DNA of 64,000 nt from Hermatobates lingyangjiaoensis (Eukaryota; Arthropoda; Insecta; Hemiptera; Hermatobatidae), in assembly GCA_026182355.1 (NCBI GenBank), contig JAPFBL010000048.1, forward strand, positions 1,116,001-1,180,000, in the 5' to 3' direction. The translations under genes were made by a program, and so were the position numbers. The stretch's first letter is position 1. Every line of letters begins with the position of its first letter. The notes below the pieces were generated by a model. It was not told the origin of the DNA, searched no databases, and saw only the letters and a program-made list of their open reading frames with translations. Shown piece after piece: positions 23,515 through 34,914 of the stretch.

Positions 23515-25800
23515 ATGAGTGAAATCAGAGTAATTCCATTGGGAGCCGGGCAAGATGTAGGAAGAAGTTGTATCTTGCTGCAGATGAAAGGAAAAAACAT
23601 CATGCTTGACTGTGGTATGCACATGGGTTTCAATGATGAGCGAAGGTTTCCAGACCTTAGTTTTATTGTGAATGAGGGTCCTGTTACTAGTTATTTAGAT
23701 TGTGTAATAATATCGCATTTTCATTTGGACCATTGTGGTGCCTTACCTTATTTGACTGAAATGGTTGGTTATACCGGACCAATTTACATGACTCATCCCA
23801 CCAAAGCTATAGCTCCAATTTTGCTGGAAGATATGAGGAAAATAGCAGTGGATAAGAAAGGGGACGATAATTTCTTTACGTCTCAAATGATTAAGGATTG
23901 CATGAAAAAGGTTACAGCTGTCACTTTACACCAATCTTTGATGGTAGACAGTCAATTAGAAATTAAGGCATACTATGCTGGGCATGTTTTAGGAGCTGGT
24001 ATGTTCAAAATTACAGTTGGATCTCAGTCTGTTGTATATACTGGTGACTACAATATGACACCAGATCGACATCTTGGAGCAGCATGGATCGATAAATGCC
24101 GTCCTGACATTCTTATTACAGAATCAACTTATGCTACTACTATCAGAGATTCTAAGAGGTGTCGTGAAAGAGACTTCCTTAAAAAAGTAACTGAGTGTAT
24201 AGACAGGGGAGGTAAGGTTTTAATTCCTGTATTTGCTTTGGGAAGAGCTCAAGAGTTGTGTATCCTGTTAGATTCACATTGGGAAAGAATGAATTTAAAA
24301 GTACCTGTTTATTTCGCTGTAGGTCTGACAGAAAAAGCTAATAATTATTATAAAATGTTTATTACGTGGACTAACCAAAATATCAAACAAACTTTTGTCC
24401 AGAGAAATATGTTTGATTTTAAGCATATCAAGCCTTTCGATAAAAGTTTTATTGATTCACCTGGTCCTATGGTTGTTTTTGCTCCACCCGGAATGTTGCA
24501 TGCTGGACTGTCGTTGCAAATATTTAAAAAATGGGCTCCAAATGAAAATAATATGGTAATAATGCCTGGTTTCTGTGTATCTGGAACAGTTGGGCATAAG
24601 ATTTTAAATGGTGCGAAACAAATTGAAATGGAGAATAGACAAGTCATTGAGGTAAAAATGAGTGTGGAATACATGTCATTCTCTGCTCATGCAGATGCGA
24701 AAGGAATAATGCAATTGATTCAGTATTGTGAACCGAAAAATGTCTTGTTAGTCCACGGGGAGGCTGAGAAAATGGAATTTTTAAAAGAAAAAATTAAGCA
24801 AGAATTCAATTTAGAATGTTATATGCCTGCCAATGGTGAAACATGTACAGTCACTGCTCCTCATTGCATAACTGTTGATATGTCGATATCCCTTCTGAAG
24901 GCAGAAAATCTTAAGTATAACAGTCTGCCACCTAACCCTAAAAGAGCTCGTATTGTCCACGGAGTGTTGGTTATGAAAGACTCTTCCTTGGCTCTAATGG
25001 ACATTGATGAAGCTTGCAAAGAGGCTGGAATAAGCAGACATATTATTAGGTATTTTCTCACAATTTCTACTTCTAATTACAGAGTTTTTTAAAAAATGTT
25101 TTACTTTTAACAGTAAGCCCATCGGAATTAATAAGTTCTCAGAATATTTTTTTTTTTAAATTATGACTCGAGACGTATTCATGTAGAACTAATCAAAACA
25201 TTCAAAGCAAGAGGTTTGGTTTTCGAAATCATGGATCAATTTTAATGCCTATAACCACTCTTGATTCACTGTAAAATTTAATATTTTTTTTTATTATAAA
25301 CATCTTGTGTGATTTAATAATAGTCTAATTATATTTAAATATATATGTAACCTGTGTTTCGTTAACGATATTCTTTAAATAAACTATATTTTACACATTA
25401 TTAATACTGAAAAATGTTTTAAATGAACTAGGTAAATACACAGATGTTAGAGTAAGAATCAAGGTTTATGTTTAAAAGGTTGATCCAGCCTCTTTGATTG
25501 ATTCCCATAAAAATGTGTAATTCCTGTATTTTTTTTTTTTGTAGATTCACCTCTACAGTGAGACTTGAGGACCCAAGTCCTTCAACCAAGACAACTGAAA
25601 AGCTAGTAAAACTTCTTAAAGAAAAAGTGCAAGGATGGCCGGTCGCTCTTACTGATGGGTCCATCTCAATAGAGTCTGTTCTGGTCAAGGTTGAGGGTAG
25701 CGAAGACGAACAGAAGAACGTTTATGTTTCTTGGACAAATCAAGATGAAGAACTAGGGAGCTACATTCTTGATATTCTTCAAACTATTGGCCAAGTTTGA
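23515..25800 (+). CDS. IntS11: Integrator complex subunit 11 (RNA endonuclease)
   Basis: Exons 23515-25049 and 25545-25800 (TGA) join in frame (AG/A) to give 596 aa, close to the usual 600. IntS11 is the nuclear metallo-beta-lactamase/beta-CASP endonuclease of the Integrator complex; it cleaves snRNA 3' ends and nascent mRNAs at paused polymerase II. The catalytic motif [10 protein letters not shown] gives H68, H70, D72 and H73. H157 (GHVLGAG), D178 (TGDYN) and E203 (TEST) are further expected metal or catalytic ligands; SFSAHAD and LVHGE are beta-CASP motifs. The C-terminal domain, which pairs with IntS9, ends with [19 protein letters not shown]. The start ATG sits at the conserved [16 protein letters not shown]. 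The only intron (25050-25544) interrupts the C-terminal domain. ATTAAA near 25863 is a possible polyadenylation signal. All key residues are intact, so it should be functional. Confidence 0.97.
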
Positions 25801-26537
25801 AACCGACTGATTGTTGGTGATTAATTCTGTTGTATATATGTAAACAAATTGTAAATAACGTTATTAAATATTTACTATTTCTTAGTTTTAAAATTCTTTA
25901 ATGATATATGCAAAGTGTATGATGTGCCTAATTGTGACTTTAGTTAAATTGATATCACCATTAGGAGTTTTGAGAAACGAATTAAATAATATCAAAAAGA
26001 GTTTACTCAAAAACGTAAATCAAATAAAAATAATTATCATATAATTTCCCGATTTGCCAAACACCTCATAAAAAGCAACATAGTTTTAAAAATGTTACAT
26101 ATGTTTTATGAAACAGGAAGCTTAGAAGCATTCAATAAATCCTTTAGAAAGAATTCCTCCCTTTGTCTGAACGAACAAATACCAAGTTGTCCGAAATTTC
26201 TTGACCTTTTTATATAATTTGAAAGATGTGTTTCCTCTTTTCACATCACTTTACTTTCATTTTCTAATTGAAATAATAGTTTTGACATAAAACGTTTGTA
26301 TGGAGACGTAATTTTTGAAATTCCTCATCATGAGTAAATACCACGCTATAATATATTGCACAAGTAATAAATATGTTCAGATATATTTAATATACTCCAC
26401 GATAGATTTATTTAAATTGTTTGGTATATTCTTCTTGTTTTTGACATTTTTAACTAGTACTATTAATTGAAAAAAATTGTATAGAGTTGGTGCCACAGAG
26501 GTTAGTAAATAAGATATTATTATTAACCGTCATACCT

Positions 26538-26626
26538 CGTCTATCGCTGGTGAAGTCGCCCGACCGGTTTCCCATTGATGATGCAGCCATTGCGAACCGG
26601 TCGGGCGACTTCACCAGCGATAGACG
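26538..26626. repeat. Perfect 32-bp inverted repeat, 25-nt loop
   Basis: Left arm 26538-26569 and right arm 26595-26626 are exact reverse complements (CGTCTATCGCTGGTGAAGTC and so on); the loop is TCCCATTGATGATGCAGCCA plus five bases. The high GC content contrasts with the AT-rich surroundings. The exact symmetry indicates recent origin or maintenance. Its CCGGTTTCCCA box is shared with 5930-6060. Confidence 0.9.
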
Positions 26627-27764
26627 ATATATGACATAATATGTGAAATAGATTTGTTTAAATTTAAAGAGGAATTATGTAAAAGAGAACAGTAAAACGT
26701 TTATTCTAAGAAAATTGATACAAAGGGTTAGTTTTACCACAGTTGTAAAATACTTTTGTAAAACAAAAGTGAAGATTTCGTGTTACAACCCCATGTCTTA
26801 TGAAACAATCTCTTACAGCAGAACAGTGATTTTGTTCCCTGAGCTATTTGTCTGTTACATAACTTTTCCAACTTAATCTTTTATCTAAAGAGACTCCAAT
26901 AGTATGCCCTAAGTTTGATGGTTTTAGGTTAATCTTTTTTTAACTTTATAAAGGTATTAAGACCGTTTTAGGTAGATCATATGGACATTTCTTCTTTACC
27001 TATCTTACAACAATTTCGGGAGCATGTTGTAGATCTGAATGGTAGTACAATCGAGCATTGTTCTTCTTCTAATAAAACGTCTTTTGTATATCCTTGCGTT
27101 TCAAAATCATCGTTAAGTAGAGTATTAGTAGGTAATCCACTAATGGCTGAGAGCATCCTTTTGTACTCAGAACTGTAGTAGATCCAACACTTACACTAAT
27201 TATTCTTTTAAGATATTATTGTAAACTATTCTATTTCTGGATTAATTCATTTATATAGGAGTGCCGATTCATCGATTCGAAGGCGTCTACGATGATTTCC
27301 TTCTATATTTCAGAATTAAGCCAAAGTGACTCCATTGAGGCTTCAAAATGTTATTTTGACAGGAAAATGTCAGGTTCATCGCGTCACCGACAAAGTAGGA
27401 CAAAATTGGTATCCTTTTTGTAATAAAGGACGAATGAGTGCATTTCCCATACTTAAATGATTCCCCAAATATAATGGATATAACAAGATTCCATGAAATA
27501 AAAATCAACGTAAAAACCACAGTAAGAAATCAGAAAAAAGGGACTTATTTCTGATATCATAACTGTGGTTTGAACGTTGGTAATATGTATTTGGGTAATA
27601 TTGAGATTAATATTACATTTTTTAGAACTTTGATGATTTTTTTAGTATGTTGCTTCTCTGATTATCAGGATAATGGAGCATTTCAGTACTCTAGAGTTAG
27701 TAGTTTAGGAGAAAAAACATTTAAACTTAAAAGGCGATTTACCCATCGACCAATAACAAACTAG

Positions 27765-27970
27765 GGCACATCTACACTGTAAGACCTACTTTTGTGTAAA
27801 ATACGAATTTGATCTATAAACCTTTGTGGACTGCACCATCTCCAGAAACTTTCGGATCCAAAGTCACATAGACATCACCGAAAAAACGTCAAAAAGGGAC
27901 TTTGGGAACTCAAAACAAGTGAATCCGCCAAAATCTCGATATCTAATTTGTTTAATGACTACTACACTTT
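27765..27970. repeat. Dispersed repeat family fragment
   Basis: Shared motifs in order (AGGGCACAT, CAAAGGGG/CATCTCC-type spacer, AAACTTTCGGAT or AAACTTTTAGAT, GAAAAAACGTC, ACTTACATG or TCTCGA, ACTACTACACTT or ATTACTATACTTA) link this segment to 43310-43490, 30190-30400 and 51900-52080. No terminal structure or coding capacity is visible, so its class is unknown. Confidence 0.5.
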
Positions 27971-28430
27971 AATTATAATAAAGTAAAAAGGAACGTTTTG
28001 GTACATTTTATGAGTTCAGAAAATAATTTTTTCAAAGCTAAACGGCTAATTATGGAACAATGAAGTTTTGCCAAAAGAAAAACCAATCAGTAATTTAGAA
28101 AACAAATTTCATGAAATTCTGGTTCATTAAATTCCATTTAATGACTAAAAATTAATCATTGGACAATGAATCACGTGTTATAAAAGTTGGATAATTTTAC
28201 ATGACTTAAAATTTTTTTAGTACAGTCGATTGAAATAAAATTGTAATTAAATGATTTAGTAAAAGAAATTAAAATGTTTTAAATGTTATATGATCTGTAG
28301 GAAAAATAAAAATAACTTAACAGTCAAATCAAACATATTGGATAATAAGATAAAGTATAGCTGATGGAAATTTGTAATTTGTAATCAAACTAACTGTTAG
28401 GAAAATTCTACAAAACTTAATGTTAAAAAA

Positions 28431-28590
28431 GTTTTTTAGCTTCGGTAAAACTCTTGTCTTTGCCATAACCCATGAAGAGAATAGGTTTGGACGGTTTACC
28501 TAGAACACTCTTTGGTACTTTCTGATGTCTGTCGAAATCTCTCTTCACGGAACTAGACAATTTTTTAATTAATTAATAAATCCTTCTTTA
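28431..28590 (-). pseudogene. Degenerate duplicate of the last TMED exon
   Basis: This segment matches 29353-29538 with several internal deletions. On the minus strand it keeps the splice acceptor (TTGTCTAG at 28553-28560) and the first 13 codons [13 protein letters not shown]. It then reads KECSR and a stop at 28496-28498, losing the membrane segment and the KKLV tail, although the nucleotide match resumes to the stop region (TTTTAGCTTCG). It lies about 0.8 kb downstream of the true last exon. It could be a dead copy, or an alternative last exon giving a protein without a membrane anchor. Confidence 0.8.
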
Positions 28591-29346
28591 TGATTAATGC
28601 ATTAATTCTTCAAAATTAGGTATTAAACACTACGATAATGATACTTAAAAATAATAATTACACTATAAAATGATAATATTATTTTAGATATTATAGATAA
28701 ACATGACAAATGTTTTTAGTATCAATAATCAACATACTTCAGCAAGATCGAAATCAACGGAATAACAGAATTTGATAATTGTTTTATTAAAATAGAAAAC
28801 TCTTAAAAGAAACTACTGTCGACTTCAAAAGTTTTTTCAAGATATTGAAAAGGCTTTTAATAACATACCGTCAAGTTCATTAAATTAGAATACATATATA
28901 AATCTATTAATGTAAGAACAATATAATGCAAAAATAATTAATTTCATTCTTGGATCGACCACATCTGAAATTGTGACTACTAAAGGGGCCCTCCTCAAGG
29001 GAAGGGGGTTGTTTAATTTTGAATTTCAATTAAATTTGCATTTTCAATGACTTAATATAATTTTGACAAAAATTTACGTGTTATTAAACAGTCCTCACAT
29101 AATGATTTATTAGTACAAAAATAATTACATTTATTGTAAATGGTACATTATGTGAGTTGTTGAGATAGATATACAATAGAATAAAACAGAACAAATTTAT
29201 TTACGTAATAAAAAATACAAACAATAACTTACAGTCCACATGAATACTGGAAATGAGAGAGAATGAAACAGAAACACTGATTGGAAAATTTGTTTTCTTA
29301 GATAAATTAATAACTGTAAATAGGAAAGATTTATAAGTTGATGTTA

Positions 29347-32300
29347 TCAAACAAGTTTTTTAGCTTCGAAAAAACTCTTGAGATGCCTCATTTGCCACAA
29401 ACCCATGCAAACGAGAATAGCCATTTGGACGGTAGACCACCAGAACACTCTTTGATTGGTACTTTCTGATGTCTGTCGAAATCTCTCTTCACGGAACTAG
29501 AACAATTTATTTAACTTATTAATAAATCTCTTCTTATAAGCTGATAGTTGACATGCCCAGTTACATTCCTTCAAAGCATTCAGAGACAAAACGTAAAGAT
29601 AAGTTACCAAAATTGACAGAAAAATAATATCAAAAACAAACTTATCAATTTATGACTTAACAAAATATCTCTAAGAACTACTTTTGCAAATCATACAAAC
29701 TAAGTTTAAACCGGTAAGTTGGTAGACCTTTATATATATTAGGTGCGAACTTCTATCTAGTCCACAACCTTCCAAAATGAGTCATAAGCCAAAAATATTA
29801 CATTTTATTGTAAAAAACCAATGATCAAACCACAATAAGAAAAGGGGAAAACAAGACTAAGATCTTTTAACTGTAACAAGACGGTCTTCGTTCAGATCAA
29901 AAACCCGACTCTGACGTACATCACAATTGTGACTTGAAAGATCTTAGTCTTGAATTCGCCATAAAATAATATGGTTTGATCATCTGATTGTTATTTCACG
30001 TGTTTATGTCAACATTTTTATTGTAAAATATGAACTTTTCACATCCATTAAAATGTGGGTTTTTTTTGTCAGTTTAATCATAATACCAGAAGTTTAAAAC
30101 TGTAAAAGGACCTGTTCAGAAAAAAAAGTTGCCTACATCACAATTTGACCAAAAAAGTGAATCGCCTAAAAATAATATGGCGCATCTATGTTATAGGATC
30201 CAACAATTTTTAGTAAAATATGAACTTCATCCATCAAATGGTGTAGCCTATAGTGTGCCCATGAACTTTCTGATACATACTTCCACACAGACATAATGAA
30301 AAAATCGTAAACAAAGAACTTTGAGGTCCTCAAAACATGTAAATCTGTCAAAATCTCGACATCCATATATCACTATACTTACAGTAAAGAAAAAGCATGA
30401 AACATTTTCGATTAAATGTAATGTGCAACGACCCCTCGCTGTCCATATAATTTCAACAAAAATATATTCCTTTCATCATCTCAAAGGTGCTATTTTTGGT
30501 ATAAATTCACTATAATCCTTTAAACAAAGTGACCTATATAGTATCCAAAATGTTTCAGAATCAATCATAAGTCAAAAATGTTACAATTATTGCAAAACTG
30601 GGTTTTCCGGTTATAAATATTCTTTATTGCAATTAATATTCTTTTATATATAACTGCAGCCACTGAACTCAAAAATCATATTTGGATATCATAGTAGATG
30701 AAGAATAAAATAAAAATCACATCATATACGAATTATCATATTAAGTACTTTTCTAATTGTCATAATACTCTTACCAATTATAGTATAACTCTATTAGAAG
30801 AAAACATAAACGACATATTTTTAGAAATAAATATAAATTAATATCAATATGGTTTAATTGGAAAAACAAGCAATTCAATTGATTAAGGTTTGAATACAGA
30901 CCCGCTGATAATTTTGTTCTTTGGTGATAGCATCCACTTGCTCGAGGAGCTGGCGCATGCGCAACTGCAGACTATTTAGTTTGTCCTTCTGAGCGACAGT
31001 AGCGTAGTCAACTGCGTGGTCTCCCACTTGGATATTAAGATGTACCCTCTGTTTCAGAGATATGCATTCAAACACATATTGAAAAAAAAAAGTTATCTTT
31101 TAAAAGTCTTAGACAGACGAAACCTTGGCCTAAGGAGTTTATTTTGGGCATTGTTTCACACAGGACCAAACCTCGATCAAGAAAAATGGTATAGAATGTT
31201 TGTGGTAACAATCTTTCTTAATCAGTCAAAGAGCATAGCCCAAACCAGTTAGTCATTCTGATTAAGAAAAGATTACTGCAAGTTATCTTTTGATTCCTTC
31301 TTAACATTAGATGTAGCACTTTGTAAACCTATTATAATAATAAAATTTTTTTTTTGGTAAAAAAAAATGACTTTAGCATACGAGGAAGTTAAATGGCGCA
31401 ATTAGAACAAGTTAGCAGCCAGTAATATGTCCGATTCATTTCAAAATTAACTAATGATCCTAAGCTACAAATATCACTGAAGTACTCTAGAAATATAGCC
31501 TGGAAGCAATCCTGAGGAAGTACAATTCCATGCATTTTAGAGTCACATTTTGACGGAAATGGAAAAAGATTTGATAATTCTAAAAGAATTGCCAGGGAAG
31601 AGATCGCTGAAAAACACAATAGTATCCCCCCCTTCCCTCGAAACAAAACTTTCATTCAAGTTAAAGTAAAAAATATCCAAAACGGTAAGTTGATATATTA
31701 ATGACAGAAATATATAGATTATACATATATATATCTATAAAATCGTAAATTACAATAGAAAAATATTAATTTAAATTATTGGCATTAACAAAAAATTTCT
31801 TGTTAATATAAAAGTTATAAAATTGGTTAGAATATCAAAGTATTCTAATACAAAAGTCTCAATTATAATTTTCAATTATTCAATACACGGATAAGAAAAA
31901 AAATAAAAGAAACAAGAACATTGGTAAATATCCACGTTTTTTAAATGATGGCCAGTATATCAATTCCTTTTCTAATTTCCGTCAAAATGTGACTCTAGAA
32001 TGGATGGAAATTGCACTTCCTTTGGATTGCTTCCAAGTGATATTTCTAGTCAAGGCCTTCATCATTATTCCAATAAGGTAGCGATAAAACTTGTGTATTT
32101 ACAATTATCTCAATAGGGGAATGTTCAAAGGAATTTATGAATTCACACAGAGAAAACACAGAATGAACAAAAAAAAGTTGCTAGTTAAAGAGGAAAAACA
32201 CCTTCGGAGGGAAGGTAGTTTTCAGGAGTGTACACAGCTACTATTTTAGATATGTACGTCAAAAAATGTCACACAGTACACATAAGAAAAATATACTTAT

Positions 32301-34462
32301 TACGATCGATATTTCAACCAGTAGTTCGTCATCAGGTGTTTTAATTTACCTGCATGTGAGCATTTCTCTTACTTATCTTTTCTGGCCATCTAAAGATGAA
32401 CTGTTGTTTGAAAATATCAATGGAGCCAAGTGTTTTGTCCTATTCTGCGTTATTTTTAGTTTTTTTTTTTAAACAAGGTTCTTCATATTCTGAATTATAC
32501 TTATATTTTGATATCTAGTGAGAATTAAGAAAAATAAGTGTTTCATAAAATTCGAAACATGGAAGTTCACTGAAGTTGAATCATTCAGTGCAGAATTACA
32601 ACTATTTTTAAACATAATAACAATAAATTTAAAGCTTACCAATTGAGTGCCACCAATCCACTTTGTACTGTTTGAATAGAGGCAAATAACATGTTCTCCA
32701 GGAATGTGAGAAGTAAAGGAAATTCTACCTTCTGAACTGTAAACCTGCAAAAAATGGGAATTTTAAAAAATGCAAGCCGTTACTTTCGATAATTTGGAAA
32801 ACTCAGTATTAGTATGAATCTCATTTCACTAATTTCTCATTTCCTAAGTAACTGTAACAAATCATTAACGATCCAAAGACTACTGCAATGATAGGACACA
32901 AAACTACAATTACAAAGCACGTTGTTGAAAAGATTACAAAAGAATCAAAGCTTCGGAGTGATTCATCATCATCATTACAGCTTGTATCTTATTTCCAGGG
33001 CTTAATGACGTCAGAGAAAAGAGCGTACAAATCAGACGTCAAATTGTAGAGAGTACATTTTTTAGTAGAACAATAAAGTATTTTTTACATATTTAAACGC
33101 AGAAAGATTAAAAGAAAAATTAATAAGATATTATATTTAATAATATTATAAGATATTAATAAATGTCCCTCACATAGATATTTTTATTAACAATCATTAA
33201 TCAGAAGCCCATTGGTTCTGGCATAAAAGGGAGAAGCCTTTAAGAAAGATAAAATGTTCAACAGTTTATTAGAACTAAACATTAATAGCTGGGATTATAT
33301 TTAGTTGCTGGGCAAAACCTCAATAAGAAAAGTAATGTAAAATATATTGGTCGGGATTAGAAAAATTTGAATATATAATAAGAAAATCAGAAAAATTACT
33401 TGTGGTCTTTCACCAAATCAATTCCTCGTCAAAGTATCTGTGAGACTTTGATGAGGACAACTTGTTTGGTTGAAAGATCTTAAATCATTTTTCTGATTTT
33501 ATTATGTACTTTAGTAGTGAGAACGTTACAAATTCCAAACAACTGAAAAACATTTACTCTATCACTTCAAAAACTAGGAAACCAGTATACAAAAGTAGAT
33601 CAGAATTCATAAGTACAAATCTGGATATCCTATTTTTAATTAATCAATTAGTAAATTTGAGTTATCATGAAAAAAAATGAACAATAATTGTTAACTAGGT
33701 ATAATATGACATAAACCCAATACTACAGAATCACCTAAAAATGTTTTTTTATTTTTTCAAATTCAATTTCTTGATAACTTACTCCCCTCCCCACGATAGT
33801 CTGTACTACCATTTAGAACTATAATTTTAACAGTAATTAATATTTAATTTCACATACCCTTGACAAGATTGTTTTCATTTCTGGGTCCTTTACTTCTACA
33901 TGCATTCCAATACCTGTAGTAGATGCCATATATCCTCCTACTCGAGGATCAAACAATTCGACTTTGTAGTGAACTAAAATAGAAATGTTCTATAATCAGT
34001 GTTTATAAGTAAGTATTAAAAGATAGGGGATAGTTACAAAAGAGAACATTACAAACTAATAAACTTTTATGAATAGATAGTTAAATCATTTATGAACTAA
34101 AATGGGTTATTATAGGGATACTGACTAATTAAATAATCATTACAATCGGAACTGATCAATAAAAAGTAAGAAAATGAATACTAAAAAGGTTTATCAGAAG
34201 ATAAATATCAAATATATTCTGTTGCAGAAAGGTTACATTTCCGAAGAATCTACCTTTAGCAAATTAAAGCATATATTAGATCTTTCATTATTATTGACAG
34301 ATAGAAACTTAATTTGGATTATTTACCTAAAACTGTAGTTTCATCAGGAATTTCCTCTATAAAGCATTTCCTTTCAGTCTCTCCTATATGGAAGTACAAC
34401 CCATTCGTCAAAGGAATAACTACTGCTAAACAATAAATTATAATATACTTTACTAGAGTCAT
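29347..34462 (-). CDS. eca: p24 family cargo receptor, TMED4/9-like (alpha subfamily)
   Basis: Five exons on the minus strand: 34327-34462, 33858-33973, 32640-32744, 30902-31048 and 29347-29496 (TGA at 29347-29349). They join in phase to 217 aa. p24 proteins cycle between ER and Golgi in COPII/COPI vesicles and select cargo such as GPI-anchored proteins (family knowledge). The first 21 residues form a signal peptide; the GOLD domain starts [20 protein letters not shown] and includes VEVKDPEMK and [12 protein letters not shown] with its conserved cysteines. A coiled coil follows ([17 protein letters not shown]), then [20 protein letters not shown], a membrane helix (about residues 185-204) and a cytosolic tail ending FFEAKKLV with FF and dilysine sorting signals. 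The start was set at 34462 because that Met begins the signal peptide; an in-frame Met exists upstream at 34552. The symbol eclair is the fly orthologue by resemblance. Confidence 0.95.
29815..30010. repeat. Palindromic Penelope-type repeat in TMED intron
   Basis: Left AATGATCAAACCACAATAAG and right TTTGATCATCTGATTGTTAT arms are inverted. Two hammerhead-like cores are present: one read on the minus strand (29875-29915, degenerate) and one on the plus strand (CTGACG near 29921 to TTGAAAGATC near 29943). It is the same family as 57080-57255. It lies in the intron 29497-30901. Confidence 0.65.
31481..32070. repeat. Inverted ~100-bp repeat pair in TMED intron
   Basis: 31481-31580 (TCTAGAAATATAGCCTGGAAG ... 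AGAGTCACATTTTGACGGAAA) reappears in inverted form at 31967-32070 (TTTCCGTCAAAATGTGACTC ... GCTTCCAAGTGATATTTCTAG), about 390 bp apart, with around 85 percent identity by eye. It may be the ends of a small transposon of about 590 bp. No coding sequence was recognised inside. Confidence 0.65.
33370..33515. repeat. Palindromic Penelope-type repeat in TMED intron
   Basis: Arms ATAATAAGAAAATCAGAAAAAT and its inverse ATTTTTCTGATTTTATTAT flank two inverted motifs: GGTCTTTCACCAAATC...CCTCGTCAAAG on the left and CTTTGATGAGGACAAC...GGTTGAAAGATC on the right. This is the TTGAAAGATC family seen at 57080-57255. Confidence 0.65.
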
Positions 34463-34914
34463 TATTATGCCTACATAAAAATCTAAAATCAGAACACTCC
34501 AACAGTTACTGCAATAACAGAACCTCCCCGTCACACTTTTGTAACTGAACACGTCAGGACTGCACTAAATAAATAATTTAGATTACTAAGCATTTAAAAC
34601 TTGTCATAATTTATATTTTTAAAATACTTTAAGTGTTATATTAAATTACTTTTTTTTAGTATTTCTTTATTGCAATTTACTTTTTATTACAGGAATTATT
34701 TCATGTAATATAATAAACTTATGACAATTTCCTTTTTAAATTATAAAAATACCTTAGTATGTCAAATTTATTTTAATAAAATATTTATTTAATGTTTTTC
34801 CCTTTTCTTAGAACAATTTTTTAGTGATTAAATAGATGAGGGATTTCTTATAACCTACAGGGAGTTTATTGTTCACTCAAAATTCAAACTTCTGTGATTT
34901 GTATCTAGTTAATC
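34463..34914. promoter_or_regulatory. Head-to-head promoter region, TMED and DDRGK1
   Basis: The start codons of TMED (34462, minus) and DDRGK1 (34915, plus) are 452 bp apart with no other gene between. The region must hold both transcription starts, so a bidirectional promoter is likely. It is AT-rich and no TATA box or initiator can be assigned with confidence. Confidence 0.55.

Larger units (their letters stand above)
25801..28430. other. Convergent intergenic region, repeats only
   Basis: Between the 3' ends of IntS11 and TMED no gene was recognised. It holds the perfect hairpin at 26538-26626, worn repeat copies near 27440-27570 (CCACAGTAAGAAAT), and a dispersed repeat at 27765-27970 whose motifs (GAAAAAACGTC, AAAATCTCGA) also appear at 30190-30400 and 43310-43490. 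Confidence 0.45.

Noticed and set aside
24348..24674. 108-codon minus-strand frame within IntS11
   Set aside because: Antisense shadow of a strongly conserved coding exon.
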